Below are positions 12,401 through 22,600 of a stretch of 64,000 nt of DNA, piece by piece (position 1 is the first letter of the stretch; every line of letters starts with the position of its first letter). A program made the position numbers and the translations under genes. Below the pieces are notes generated by a model. The model saw nothing but the letters and a program-made list of their open reading frames with translations. It was not told the DNA's origin and ran no database searches. Source of the DNA: Alnus glutinosa (lineage: Eukaryota > Streptophyta > Magnoliopsida > Fagales > Betulaceae); contig NC_084896.1 of the NCBI RefSeq assembly GCF_958979055.1, forward strand, positions 23,446,501 to 23,510,500, written 5' to 3'.

Positions 12401-13559
12401 GAGGAAGATGGTAGTAGTTCATAGGGGAAAAGAGGAAGAAAATGAGGGTAAAACGGCGTGTGACTGACGGAATGGGGGAAAATGGTTATCTTTGGTAGTT
12501 GAATGCTCTATTTTGGTCGAGTTGGTAGTTCATGGGGGCATCGCGCATTTTTTGGTAGTTCATGGGGGGAAAAAGGTAATTACCCCTATTTATAATTATA
12601 GATATACAAGATAGAGGAGTTTAAATTTGAACAAAATACAATATGTGCTCTTATTTCTTGATGATTTTTACAATACAAAAGATTAATTCCTATATATATA
12701 AGGGAACGGGTAATGAGAATACAAGAACGGTATTCAAACTTAAATGGCAGATATTTTAATATGGAAAAGAAATCAAACCTAATATGAAAAATTCACATAT
12801 TCTAACAAAAATAATAATATTTATATTTTTACTTCAAAAAATTTGTAAATTTATAATAATAGATATAATTATATAAATATCTTTAAATAATGAAAATGAG
12901 TAATACTATTTAGTTGACTGTTATACAACTATCATACATGATATGAATATGAAAATGAAAATCAGCCTTTGGATCAACTTTTACTAAAAAAACAATGGCA
13001 AATTTTCACTTCCACAGCATCCTATTTGTATGGCAATAGTATAACAGTCTACTAAATAACATTACTCAATGAAAATAAGTATAAATCATAGTATCATCCG
13101 AGAATCTCCGGACTTTTTATCATCTTCATGTTTATCATTATCCTTCAATGGTTGTTGCTACTTATTGTTGTGTTTATCATTAGAGGTGTGTTTAATAAAG
13201 CATAAAATTGGTTTTCTTTTATATATATATATATATATATAAACTCTGTTTTGATGGTGTGATCTTGGAAGCTGAGGGAGTACGTAGATGACACAGACGA
13301 CTACATCAACATAATGCTGGACGACAAACAGAACCAGCTCCTGCAAATGGGGGTCATGTTAACGACAGCAACCCTTGTGTTGACTACATTTATTGTAACG
13401 ACAGGCGTTTTCGGCATGAACGTCCGTATCCCGCTGTTCGATGATCCAATAACGACGGGCATGAAAAAGTGGTTGTGGACCGCCGGGGGCGGCACCGCCG
13501 GGATGATTTTCTTATATGTGTTTGCTATTGCCTACTATAAACGCAAGAGATTGCTATAA
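5983..13559 (+). CDS. MRS2: MRS2/CorA-type magnesium transporter, tandem copy A
   Basis: Predicted Mg2+ transporter of the plant MRS2/MGT family; CorA-type proteins form pentameric channels with two C-terminal membrane helices. Exons: 5983-6426, 10073-10312, 10763-10891, 10990-11153, 11785-11992, 13272-13559; phases join to 490 residues. Family landmarks: ILDPLLSYPST and GRERAIVINLE in exon 1, LPFEFVALEACLEA in exon 2, the LERVRQIKSRLVAITGRVQK helix in exon 3, LLDDDDDMAEMYLTEK in exon 4, and the GMN pore motif at residues 443-445 between two hydrophobic segments in exon 6. From memory the closest Arabidopsis relative is MRS2-3 (MGT4). Intron 4 (11154-11784) appears to be GC-AG. Intron 1 is 3.6 kb and full of transposons. 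Residue 1 is uncertain because of the TATA-like box at 5969; starts at 6007, 6013 or 6016 would remove 8, 10 or 11 residues. The membrane compartment is not resolved. Confidence 0.9.
6759..7432. mobile_element. Mutator-like foldback MITE in intron 1 of copy A
   Basis: A 674-bp element flanked by the 9-bp duplication AAAAATTTA (6750-6758 and 7433-7441). The arms are long inverted repeats (left begins GGAAAAATTACACCGTT, right ends AACGATACAATTTTTTC) with a near-palindrome of over 60 bp around the GAGTGAAAAATAATTATGGC block. The core at 7045-7095 is GC-rich (GGTGGCC-type) and has no transposase. A 9-bp duplication and long terminal repeats beginning with G fit Mutator-like MITEs. Confidence 0.85.
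7862..8909 (+). mobile_element. A-tailed retroposon in intron 1 of copy A
   Basis: A block of about 1.05 kb absent from copy B, bounded by imperfect 13-bp repeats ACTAG(C/T)CATTTTA at 7849-7861 and 8910-8922. It ends in an A-rich tail (AGAAAAAAATAATAATAA), so it reads on the plus strand. The GC-rich middle (about 8200-8560, many CACGCG and CGCGTG motifs) resembles the retroposon-like blocks at 17162-17784 and 54050-54968. Its open frames give no domain I recognise. Probably a 5'-truncated non-LTR element or a captured gene fragment. Confidence 0.6.
8910..9260 (+). mobile_element. TRIM/LTR-retrotransposon remnant shared by copies A and B
   Basis: An LTR end reading TTGTAACA is followed by TGGTATCAGAGC (about 8973-8984), the primer-binding site for initiator tRNA-Met used by Copia and TRIM elements. 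About 100 bp later a purine-rich tract (GAGTGGGGGG) precedes a second LTR-like block beginning TGTGATGATGTCCCA. There is no room for gag-pol, so it is a miniature or decayed element. The matching element in copy B is at about 18975-19400, so it predates the A/B duplication. Confidence 0.6.
9275..9750. mobile_element. Non-autonomous DNA transposon rich in GGTTA/TAACC motifs (copy A intron 1)
   Basis: About 480 bp with many subterminal TTAACCGC, GGTTA and TAATCGCC motifs in both orientations, and a (TAA)n microsatellite at about 9447-9476. The same family is at 19425-19850 (copy B) and 33085-33515. Dense subterminal repeats and short divergent ends suggest a hAT-like element without transposase. 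Ends are approximate. Confidence 0.5.
11365..11665 (+). mobile_element. LTR/TRIM-like fragments in intron 4 of copy A
   Basis: Repeated blocks beginning GTAACATCC...CCCACATTG and GTGTTAAGTCCCACATT, followed by GTGAAA...TTTATAAAAGATTTTA, look like decayed LTR units. The counterpart in copy B is at 21635-21990. No coding capacity. Confidence 0.4.
12191..12586. mobile_element. Mutator-like MITE in intron 5 of copy A, absent from copy B
   Basis: A 396-bp foldback element with terminal repeats GGGGTAATTACC / GGTAATTACCCC that extend inward about 70 bp through repeated TGAACTACCAA motifs. It is flanked by a perfect 9-bp duplication TATTTATAA (12182-12190, 12587-12595). Copy B has an unoccupied site at about 22550-22575, so the insertion happened after the A/B duplication. 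Confidence 0.88.
12898..13067. mobile_element. GAGTAAT-type MITE in intron 5 of copy A
   Basis: A 170-bp element with terminal inverted repeats beginning GAGTAATACTATTTAGT and ending AATAACATTACTC, flanked by a perfect 9-bp duplication AATGAAAAT (12889-12897, 13068-13076). The orthologous insertion in copy B is at 22700-22933 with decayed flanks, so it predates the duplication. Confidence 0.85.
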
Positions 13560-13613
13560 TAGTATTAGCGAACGCCGGAGATCAGATCGAGCCCATTGAT
13601 TGCTACTTCTGGT

Positions 13614-13651
<38 letters not shown>

Positions 13652-13924
13652 AATATATTGTATCGATCTTGTTATTATCATCAATATCATGATTGATGGA
13701 CATCAATCTGAAATGCTTCCGGTGCTGGTTGATAACGTTGTGCAGTTTTTCTTTTTTCTTTTTTTTTTTCAGATTAAAATGGGAAGGTTTAGACATATAT
13801 ATGTAAATCCATGGCAGATTTGATGGACCATCGGATGATTGGCACCGTCATATTAGGAAGCTAGGTGGGATAGTTGTGAAATAAAGTGTATTTTCTAGCA
13901 TTACTTTATATTAAAGTAACACAA

Positions 13925-14100
13925 ATTTCCTGCAAACTGGTATGTAGTAGTTCAAAACAGCTTCTATAAAAGCGACATGAGCCCTTTAATTAAACTATTA
14001 AAAAAGCATGTGAGAAGCGCATGCCGCTAGCTATTAAAAACACGTATTTCTCATATGCTAAATGATACATATCACTTTTAAATACTGGTTTGCAAGAAAT
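13925..14100. mobile_element. MITE downstream of copy A with TTGCAAGAAAT ends
   Basis: Inverted ends ATTTCCTGCAAACTGGTAT and ATACTGGTTTGCAAGAAAT enclose an internal hairpin (GCATGTGAGAAGCGCATGC). The family recurs at 58431-58569. In copy B most of the interior is deleted (about 24045-24090). Confidence 0.6.
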
Positions 14101-14259
14101 CACTGTCCCTATTAACATGCATCTCTTTAAATGCCTTAAGAGAAATGTTATATACTACACCAATATTTTACTATGTTGACGTAATAGGGTGTATGAACCA
14201 TTTTGTTTATATATATATAATGGCTACTAGACCTTAGTTGTCACCTCAGCATAATGAAT

Positions 14260-14440
14260 TTTTATTTTCCCAAGGCATTTCCTTGCGGAGAGACTTGGGG
14301 GCGGGGTATGAGGCGAGCTTGCAGGCGACCTCGTTGTCCATGGCGTCAAGGTTCTCTTCGTCTTGGTTGACGGGTCTGGACGTGACATAGGCGTCACGGT
14401 CATTGCCGCCGTATAGGTCAATGTCGAAGGTGAGGATAAA
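14260..14440 (-). pseudogene. Fragment resembling the N-terminus of splicing factor SF3B1 (SF3b155)
   Basis: On the minus strand about 60 codons read TFDIDLYGGNDRDAYVTSRP, then the segment with EENLDAMDNEVACKLASYPA and KSLRKEMPW. From memory this matches the start of plant SF3B1 (LYGG..., NLD.MDNEVARKLASY.APKS). The unusual GC content for this region, abrupt ends and lack of further SF3B1 exons point to a captured gene fragment. It lies exactly at the right edge of duplicated block A. The assignment rests on memory of the family. Confidence 0.55.
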
Positions 14441-15406
14441 ATGTAGAAGCTCGAATTGGAAAAAAAAAAAAAAAAAAATTATGTGCTCCGTAAGGAGCAT
14501 GTGATGCCCATTCCGTCTGGTATGACAGAAATTGCTAATAGACTGACTACATTGAAAAATCGAAAAACTTCGTTTGGCCATATTACAAATTTTTTAAAGT
14601 TTGGATGCAAGATTGAAAAAAGGGTATAACTTTGGGGAGGTGAATTATATTTAACCCTAAGAGTAAAATGGAGACGTTAGCATCAAAAAAGTCACGTACT
14701 ACGCACGTGATGCCCTTTCTGTTAGAGCAGACGGAAAAGCCTAACAGATTGGGCATGTGGAAATTTCGTTGGTACACATTACAAATTTTTAAAGATCGGA
14801 GGCAAGATTGAAAAAGGAATACAATTTTGAGAGGTGAATTGTATTTAACTCTTTCTTTTTCATGCCGTTTAAGCATTATTTAAGCATTCGTGTGGAGCAC
14901 CACGGAGCCCCCTCTCTCTCTCTTTTTCTCTGCCGTCATCCACATTCTACCCATTCAAATCAAGAGAAATTTGGTTTTGCATTTTTCAATCTCTGCCTGA
15001 GGAAAAATTTCTGCATAGCAAACCGTTTCTTAATAGACCGAAGGAGCTGGGACATTAAGAAAAAATGGTTTTGTGCTGTGCTTCTATGGTGCTTTTGTGC
15101 TGTGCTTCTGCGTTGCTCGGATCCACATTTTGCAGAAAATCTAAGAGAAGAAGAGAGAAGAAAGTACCTGAAACATGTGTGTATAACCACTTGGGCGTTG
15201 TTCAATGTACTGGTTGGTTTTCAGAGTCCTTGTAACCGTTATCCAACTGGAGATTCCATGGGATTTCAGTACGTGTGTTTAAGATAAAGAATCTGTGTTT
15301 TTTTTTTTTGGGGGGTACGTTTTAGCCTTCTTGGCGAAAATAAAGATAAGGAATCCCGTGGCGCAAGATATGAGATCGCTACCGAGTCGTGCCAAAATGT
15401 CCTCGG

Positions 15407-15698
15407 ACAAGGCATGAGATGTGGCTCCGTTATGCTCTGTTTATCGAGCCTAAAACAGAGGAGGATCACAGCTCACTCCTCTCCCATGTCTCTCTTCTCC
15501 CACATCTCCTGAATGTGGGAGAAGACCAGAATTTTAGTAGATATAGCTTCAATTAGGGAGTTCTTATACTTTACAGTCACTGATAGGCCATGTTCTACAG
15601 GAAAGCCCAATCTTAAGTTCGTGGCATGACTATGGTTATCCTCCTCTGTTTTTAGGCTCGATAAACAGAGCATAACAGAGCCACATCTCATGCCTTGT
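15407..15698. repeat. Long inverted repeat, about 59-bp arms
   Basis: The left arm begins ACAAGGCATGAGATGTGGCT (15407) and the right arm ends with its reverse complement (15698). The arms are nearly identical and are separated by about 173 bp. This fits a foldback transposon or a hairpin-forming locus. Confidence 0.75.
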
Positions 15699-16627
15699 GA
15701 AATCAAACTTATTAATAAGACCAAAATTTATAATGGGCAGGGGCACTATGAGCAAGCTATCCGAAAAACTGCCTCTTTTTTTTCGATTTCGCAGCAACTT
15801 GGGCCAAATGGGGTTCACTTCTGCCGAGAAACCATGGATTTTTTAGTTTTCGCCATTAGTTACTGGTCGAGCCACTGGAATGGAATGAGATAAGAATCTC
15901 TGGAAATCTTTCCTCTCCACTTACTCGTAATTGCCTTTCCCACATGAATAATGGAAGAAACTTTGAATGGAGAAGAAGAAGACAGAACAAACGGCGTGAT
16001 CCTCAAATGATTAGTTTAAGCTTTTGATAACTATTGATTTGACAATTTTGACTACATAACAGGAGATAACCCTATTCTATCCTTCCAACTCTCTCCTCTC
16101 TTATTATAAACAAGATAATTAAGATATTGAAAAACAAAACTCAAAGGGGGTGGCTCATTGGACTCTCTCCTCTCTCACTAGGGTTACTCATAAAATAAAA
16201 TAAAATAAAATAAATGTCGCTAATAAGTGGTTTTATTTTAATAGTAATAATAATTGATTCCCACAACATTAGTGCAGCAATTTGGATAAATAATATTATT
16301 CTTCACACTTATTATCATATGCAATTCATACCAACTGACACTTAAAATACGTCATGCCAGCAGTATAATAAATGAGCGTGAAGAATAACATTACTATCTA
16401 ATATTACACGTCCGAACTTAATATATGTGGCAAGTTGGCCAACCTATTTTTTTTTAAGTAGAAAAAGAGTTGACCAACCTATTGTTGCCCAAATTTTAAT
16501 TCAAGCACAAAACAAGCCTCAGATACTATCTTCCTCAATAACATGCCTTTTACAAACATATTATCCAGACAGGGTACTATATTGTTGTTCAGTTGCAACC
16601 TGGGACTCCCTCTCCTCGTACTTGAAC

Positions 16628-16635
16628 TATAAAAG
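16628..16635 (+). promoter_or_regulatory. TATA-like box of MRS2 copy B
   Basis: TATAAAAG lies 14 bases before the first ATG at 16642, the same spacing as in copy A, within a conserved upstream block (16489-16641). The same doubt about the true start applies; the next ATGs are at 16666, 16672 and 16675. Confidence 0.45.
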
Positions 16636-16641
16636 CCATTC

Positions 16642-19600
16642 ATGAGGGAGAGAGACACAGAAGAAATGGAGATGATGAGCGGTTATAGTCCTCAGAAATC
16701 GAGGTCGAGTTCCAGCTCAATTGGCGACAGCCCAGAGCAGGCCCGGGCCACCTCCACCGGGCAACGGAAGAAGGTGACTAGGATCCGGGCCTGGATGTTG
16801 GTGGACCAAATGGGTCGGGCCCAGGTGCTGGAGGCTGGGAAGCATTCCATCATGCGGAGAACGGGCCTTCCAAGGCGAGATCTTCGGATCCTGGACCCAC
16901 TACTCTCGTACCCATCAACTATTCTGGGCCGTGAGAGGGCCATAGTGATAAATCTAGAGAATATAAAGGCAATAATTACAGGCAAAGAGGTTCTGTTGTT
17001 GAATTCAAATGATCCGTCTGTCACACCCTTTGTTGAAGAGCTACAGAAGCTACTCGAGCGTCACCACCAAGTCACCAGAGCCCAGGTTGGACCTTTTTGG
17101 CTGATGATTTTTTGTATTTTTTTATTTGTTTTTAAAAAAACAAAATTAAAAGGGTATAGTTTTTTTTTTTTTTTTTTTTTACAAGAAAACCGATCTTCAT
17201 TGATATATCAAACGCCCGAAGACAAATACAGTGAATAGAGGTACAGAACACCCTACACACTAAGCCAGAAATTTGTTTGACTTGGGTGCTACCTACAAAT
17301 ACCAAATATTACAGGAATAGACATATGAGCCACTCTTTAACAATAAAACACCACAACAAAAGAAAGAAGGTTGATCTAGCTATCAAGCCATTAGAAGTCC
17401 AATAATATTTGAAAATTTAACAAACAGACTTGCAAAAACCTTACTAAAACACCGAAAAACCCAAACAGAAAACACCAAATCACAGATCCAGCGTCGAGGG
17501 AGACTGTTGTCGCCGGAGACAGCGCGTGTAGACCACGCGCCGTTCGTAGGAACCCCATTGCAGCAAGCGGCTGCCAAGAACCACCAGTCACGACCTGGAA
17601 GACGGAGCATGGCCCACACGCGCGGCTACCCAGGGAAAAAATCCCTAGCACGTACTGGCCACGCACTGGGCAATGAAGTCCGACGAGGCTGTGGCTTGAG
17701 ACGGTAGAACCTGAAGAAGCCGGCAAACACCATAGAGGGGCGCGTGTCGTGCTGGCTCTAGCGGATAGACACAGATTTGAGGCTAGGGTATAGTTGACCG
17801 ACGAAAGGATGACATTATCAGTACTTTTTAAATTGTTGAAAGATGGAGGTTATATTATTTTGACGGAAGAAAATAATATTTTAAGTTTAGAAAAATTATT
17901 AAAATTTTATTCGTTTGTTCGAGATATTGAAAAAAACTGTTGAAGACATTTCCAATTGTTTGGTTTGTGCAAGAAATCTTTAGCCCGTTTCCCCTTAGAA
18001 GTCAACCAAAACCAGAAACCGATTAAAATTTAGGGGTTCTTTTTTTTAATTCAAAAATTTAGGGTTAAATGCATAATTATTCTCAAACTTTGTATTTAAA
18101 AAAGATTTTAGGTTCTCTTAAAATTTAAGGGTCTAAATTCCCTTAAAACTTAATAAATCTCGTTACATATCTATTAATTCATTCACGTAACATCTTCTAA
18201 TGTTGACGTTCATACACACATGTGATATGTAGCTTGCGTCTCATGTCCCCATCAATTCCTCTTTATTTTCTAACTCGATCTTAAAATTCTTAGGAACCAA
18301 CAAATATTTATTACACCTTCAATTCTCTAGAAAGAATCAAGAGATTTGAAGAAGGTTTTTCTTCCTAAATTCATGTGCAAATCAATGAAATTAAATCAAG
18401 ATTATTTATTATCTGTTGTTACCATACACAATTATTATGAATAATGTAGAATCAAAAAGAGAGAGCAAGAGAAAATCAAGACACAGATTTACGTGGTTCA
18501 GCAATATGTCTAGATCCACAATAGTACGACTATATTTCAGTATATGATTTACAGTTACATCATAACATATTTATAAGAAAACCCTAATTGTACAAACGTA
18601 TGTTAAAAAACTTCAAAATACTATGTACTGTACCACAGGAGCATTGCTCCTGCACCCCCGCAACCTAATAGTAGGTACATGGTATTTGCAAACAAAGCTC
18701 CGTTAACTGGCCACTATATTGATATTTTAGTATTATTCTCTATTCTTGAAAGAATATAAGCCACGTGTTTCAACATTTTCTTTGCAAATACCATGTACGT
18801 ACCTTTCATGCCCCCAGCATCACAATGATTATTAACTCCACATATACAAATTCTTGCAACAAAGAACATTAATTTGAGGGCCTAGTAAGAAAGAGGTTAG
18901 TGCCTGACCTGAGTCGACTCTCTCCCTCTCTCAATAACGAGTTGACTTATTGGATGGGTAGTACTTATTATATGAGTGTTAAGTTTTATATTATTTTTTA
19001 AAATAAAATTAGGCTTCATAAGTGATTTTAGGGAGTTATAATTGTAACATTAACTAGTTATTTTAGAGTAATAGCACATGCGTGAATAGCCTTTCTTCTG
19101 AGTTGTAACAAATAGTATTAGAGCAACCTAAAAATATCAAGTGGCGCTTGAACATTACAATATGATGTGAGCCCCGACAAAAATGTCAAGGATTTAAGTA
19201 TGAAAAATTATAAGAATAGAAAAAGTTAATTTTCACATTGAGTGGGAGTGGTGTGATGATGTACCATATATGGGTGCAAAGTATTACATTGGTTTCTTCT
19301 TATATGAGATTGGTGTTTATCAGTGAATCTAAAGAATTCAATAACATTGACTAGTCTTTTAGACTAATAAACCAGATTCATTAGCCTTTTTTCTAAATCG
19401 TGATAGCTTTACTTTCAATTAAGACTGTACAGACGGGCGGTTATTAACCGTAAACTGTCACTAACTGTGTGACCAAGGTGAGCTGTTGCCCTTTCCCAAC
19501 TAATCGCCTAGGGCATTGCAATTAGCGGTGGTAAGGTAGGCAGAGGCGGTTAACAACCACTAATCGCCTACCTTTTATATATATATAGCAAAACGACGTC

Positions 19601-22600
19601 GTTTTGCTATTTAATACCAAAACAAAATGACTTCATTCTGGTAGAAGGTTTCATCCCAAAACACTAAAACATATCCAAAATCATCTAAAACAAGCTCAAA
19701 ACACCAAAAATAGGTACATACCTAATAGGCGGTTACCGCGGTGCGATTTGGGCATAAATAATCGATAACCACCAATAAGTTGCTGCCAACCCTAGACAGA
19801 AGGTACAATTAGCAATTAGAGACAATAACTGCTGACCGTCACCACCTGTACATTCTTTCTTTCAACCACATTAGATGAGCTACGTGAAACTCTTTCTACC
19901 TTTTAAACTTTTGTCATAGCTTCTTCTTTTTTCTAAATTTTTTAGGGTTAATATTGGGATTAAAATTTGTACACTACGTTGGGTTGTACTTGTAAATAGT
20001 AATGCAACAATCAAAGTAGTGATTTTTGTTTTCTATGAAAATTGAGTGTGTTACAAATTTAACTTGATTTATAAGCTAAGAAATCTTTAAGGAACTTGAA
20101 GAGAGGATCTTTTTTTTTTTTCCCATCTTTGTACTAATTTGTTATTTCTTTATGTGCTTTCTTTGATGCATGCTTTTATAGGGGCAAAATGGTGATGGTT
20201 CAAATAGGATGGATTTATATGAACTTGAAAAACTTCAATCAAGGGCCGGTAGTTCTCAAACTTTCTCCAAAATATTTTCAAAGTTTAAGGATCAAGATGA
20301 GTCATGTAAGGTGGAAGGAAAGCATGATGTTGAGAGTCAAGATGGTTCAAAGATTCTTCCATTTGAATTTGTTGCATTAGAGGCATGCCTAGAGGCTGCT
20401 TGCAGTGGCTTAGAAAGTGATGTAAGTTGTTTTTTTTTTTTTTTAATTTTATTTTGTTTCACTTTTATTACTCAATCATGAAAATAGAACAGATTGCTCT
20501 AACAAAATAATATTACCAATAGAATCAGGAATTTATTCCATCAAAATTCAATCTATGATATGTTTAACGACAATCTTAACTAAACCACCTTTACAATTTT
20601 ATAGTTTTTCTAACGGTTGTTCAAAAAGTGACATTCGACACCTACAAACTACCAAATTATGGCAAGTTAACCCTCTGTTAAGTTTTTCCGTCTTTTTGGA
20701 CAGAATGTCAGTCACGTGCACCACATATGACTTTTAACCACCTAAACTTCCAAAATGCCATCGGAGGAAAATATATGTACTTTACTCCCTTGAAATATGA
20801 TCACTTTTGCATTTTCGCCTCCAAAGTTCAAAAAGTGACTTCCAACATTAACAACTACCAAACTGCGACAAGTTAGCTCATCTATTAAGTTTTTCCGTCT
20901 TTTTTGGATGAAATGTCAGTCCCGTACTGCATTGTCTCCAAACCAGTTTAATATATTTATGTTATCTAACTTCTTGTTTATTTTGTTATTTGTCTCCAAA
21001 TTAACCAGGCAAGTACATTAGAGCAAGAGGCTAATTTAGCCTTGGATAAGCTGACTTCAGTGATTACTACACTCAATCTAGAACGTGTTCGCCAAATTAA
21101 AAGCCGATTGGTTGCAATAACAGGACGGGTTCAAAAGGTTGATTATTAGTTAAGAATTGAGATGAAAATAATTTGTTCTTATCTTTGCATATTTGATGTT
21201 AATTGTGGCCATGCTCATGTTGATCTTCAGGTAAGGGATGAACTAGAACACTTACTAGATGATGATGACGATATGGCTGAGATGTATCTGACTGAAAAGT
21301 TGGTTCAAAAACACCTAGAAAGTTCTTCTGCTTCCTCTATGAGTGAGACAGATGACATAGTTGATGAAGGTTCTCAATCAGACATGGACGACAGGCACGT
21401 CCACATATATATATATATATATATATACCATCATCACCATAATTTTATCTTATGAATGCCACTGTTTAAGCTGTTCTGGCTTTACCATCTGCTCACACAT
21501 GGATCTAGAATGAAGAAGTTTATAATTAAATGGAAAATATTGAAAGAGGCAGAGGAAGAAATCAAGAAAATTGAGACAATGAATTTACGGGTGCATGGTT
21601 CGGTGTTAGACATGCAGGGAAAAGTCCGATAGGACTACTGTAACACCCATCTCCCACATTGGAAACTTGAGGAGTAGCCCACAAAGATTTCATGGTTTAA
21701 AAAGATAGACATGAGTGTTAAGTCTTACATTGCCTAATTATTATGTAAAACTGAGTTTTATAAGAGATTTTAAGAAAGTTTCAACTTGATGAGTCATTTT
21801 GAAATGATAGTTCAAATGTGGCTCGCGTTTTTCTCTAGGATCTAGTAACACCACGCCATATGGTACTGAATGTGAATGGTTTATAAAGATAGTCACATTA
21901 CAGTATTAGGTGAAACTAGTATTTCTAAGAAATTCTAAGAAATTACTCTCCAAAACTGACTAGTCTTTTTAGGATGTAAGTATGTAACTAGCGTCTTTAC
22001 CACTTAATCAAATCCCTTCACTCAGCAAAAACAAATCTCATTTATCTTAAAGGATTTTTATCTTTGTCTTATACTCTTAACAGAATTTACCGTTGTATTT
22101 GTTTAGGATGGATGCTGAAATCTCATTGGAAGCTAAGGGGTGTTCCACTAGTTATGAAGCTGGAACTCAAAACCATGACAATTACCCCCATGGGAAGCAT
22201 ACAAGCACTGTTCCGAGTGGTGTGGATGAGAAGAACCTCGATGTAAAGGAGCTTGAAATGATCTTGGAGCCATACTTCGTGCAAGTTGATGGTACACTAA
22301 ACAAATTATCCACGGTATGTGAGCCCCCATTTTTCCACTCCAATCCATTTTCTTTTAGGGTTTCTCTTTTTCATACTTAATTCAAAAAGAAATGTTCTCA
22401 TCTCAAGAACTTGATGAGCCTTCTGATAGTAGAAGTGACTGAGGACTTGAGGTAGCTAGTCCATCTTAGTTGAGAGACTTGCGCTGATCACCAGATGTTT
22501 GATAATATATGTCACTCGCACACTTGGTGAGCAGTGCTTTACTGCTTTGTATTCTACTTATAATTGATAGATATACAAGACAGTTATATGATAGACCGAG

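Larger units (their letters stand above)
14256..16488. other. Spacer between duplicated blocks A and B
   Basis: Contains the SF3B1-like fragment, two diverged direct repeats of about 170 bp (14481-14660 and 14690-14852, sharing GTGATGCCC and GCAAGATTGAAAAA), a CT-rich tract at 14908-14935, and a 59-bp-arm inverted repeat (15407-15465 with 15639-15698). No convincing gene was found. The frame at 14862-15287 encodes cysteine-rich low-complexity sequence I do not recognise. Confidence 0.6.

Noticed and set aside
14862..15287. 141-codon frame in the A/B spacer
   Set aside because: Repeated Cys/Leu/Trp-rich low-complexity translation with no family match; no supporting splice or promoter signal.
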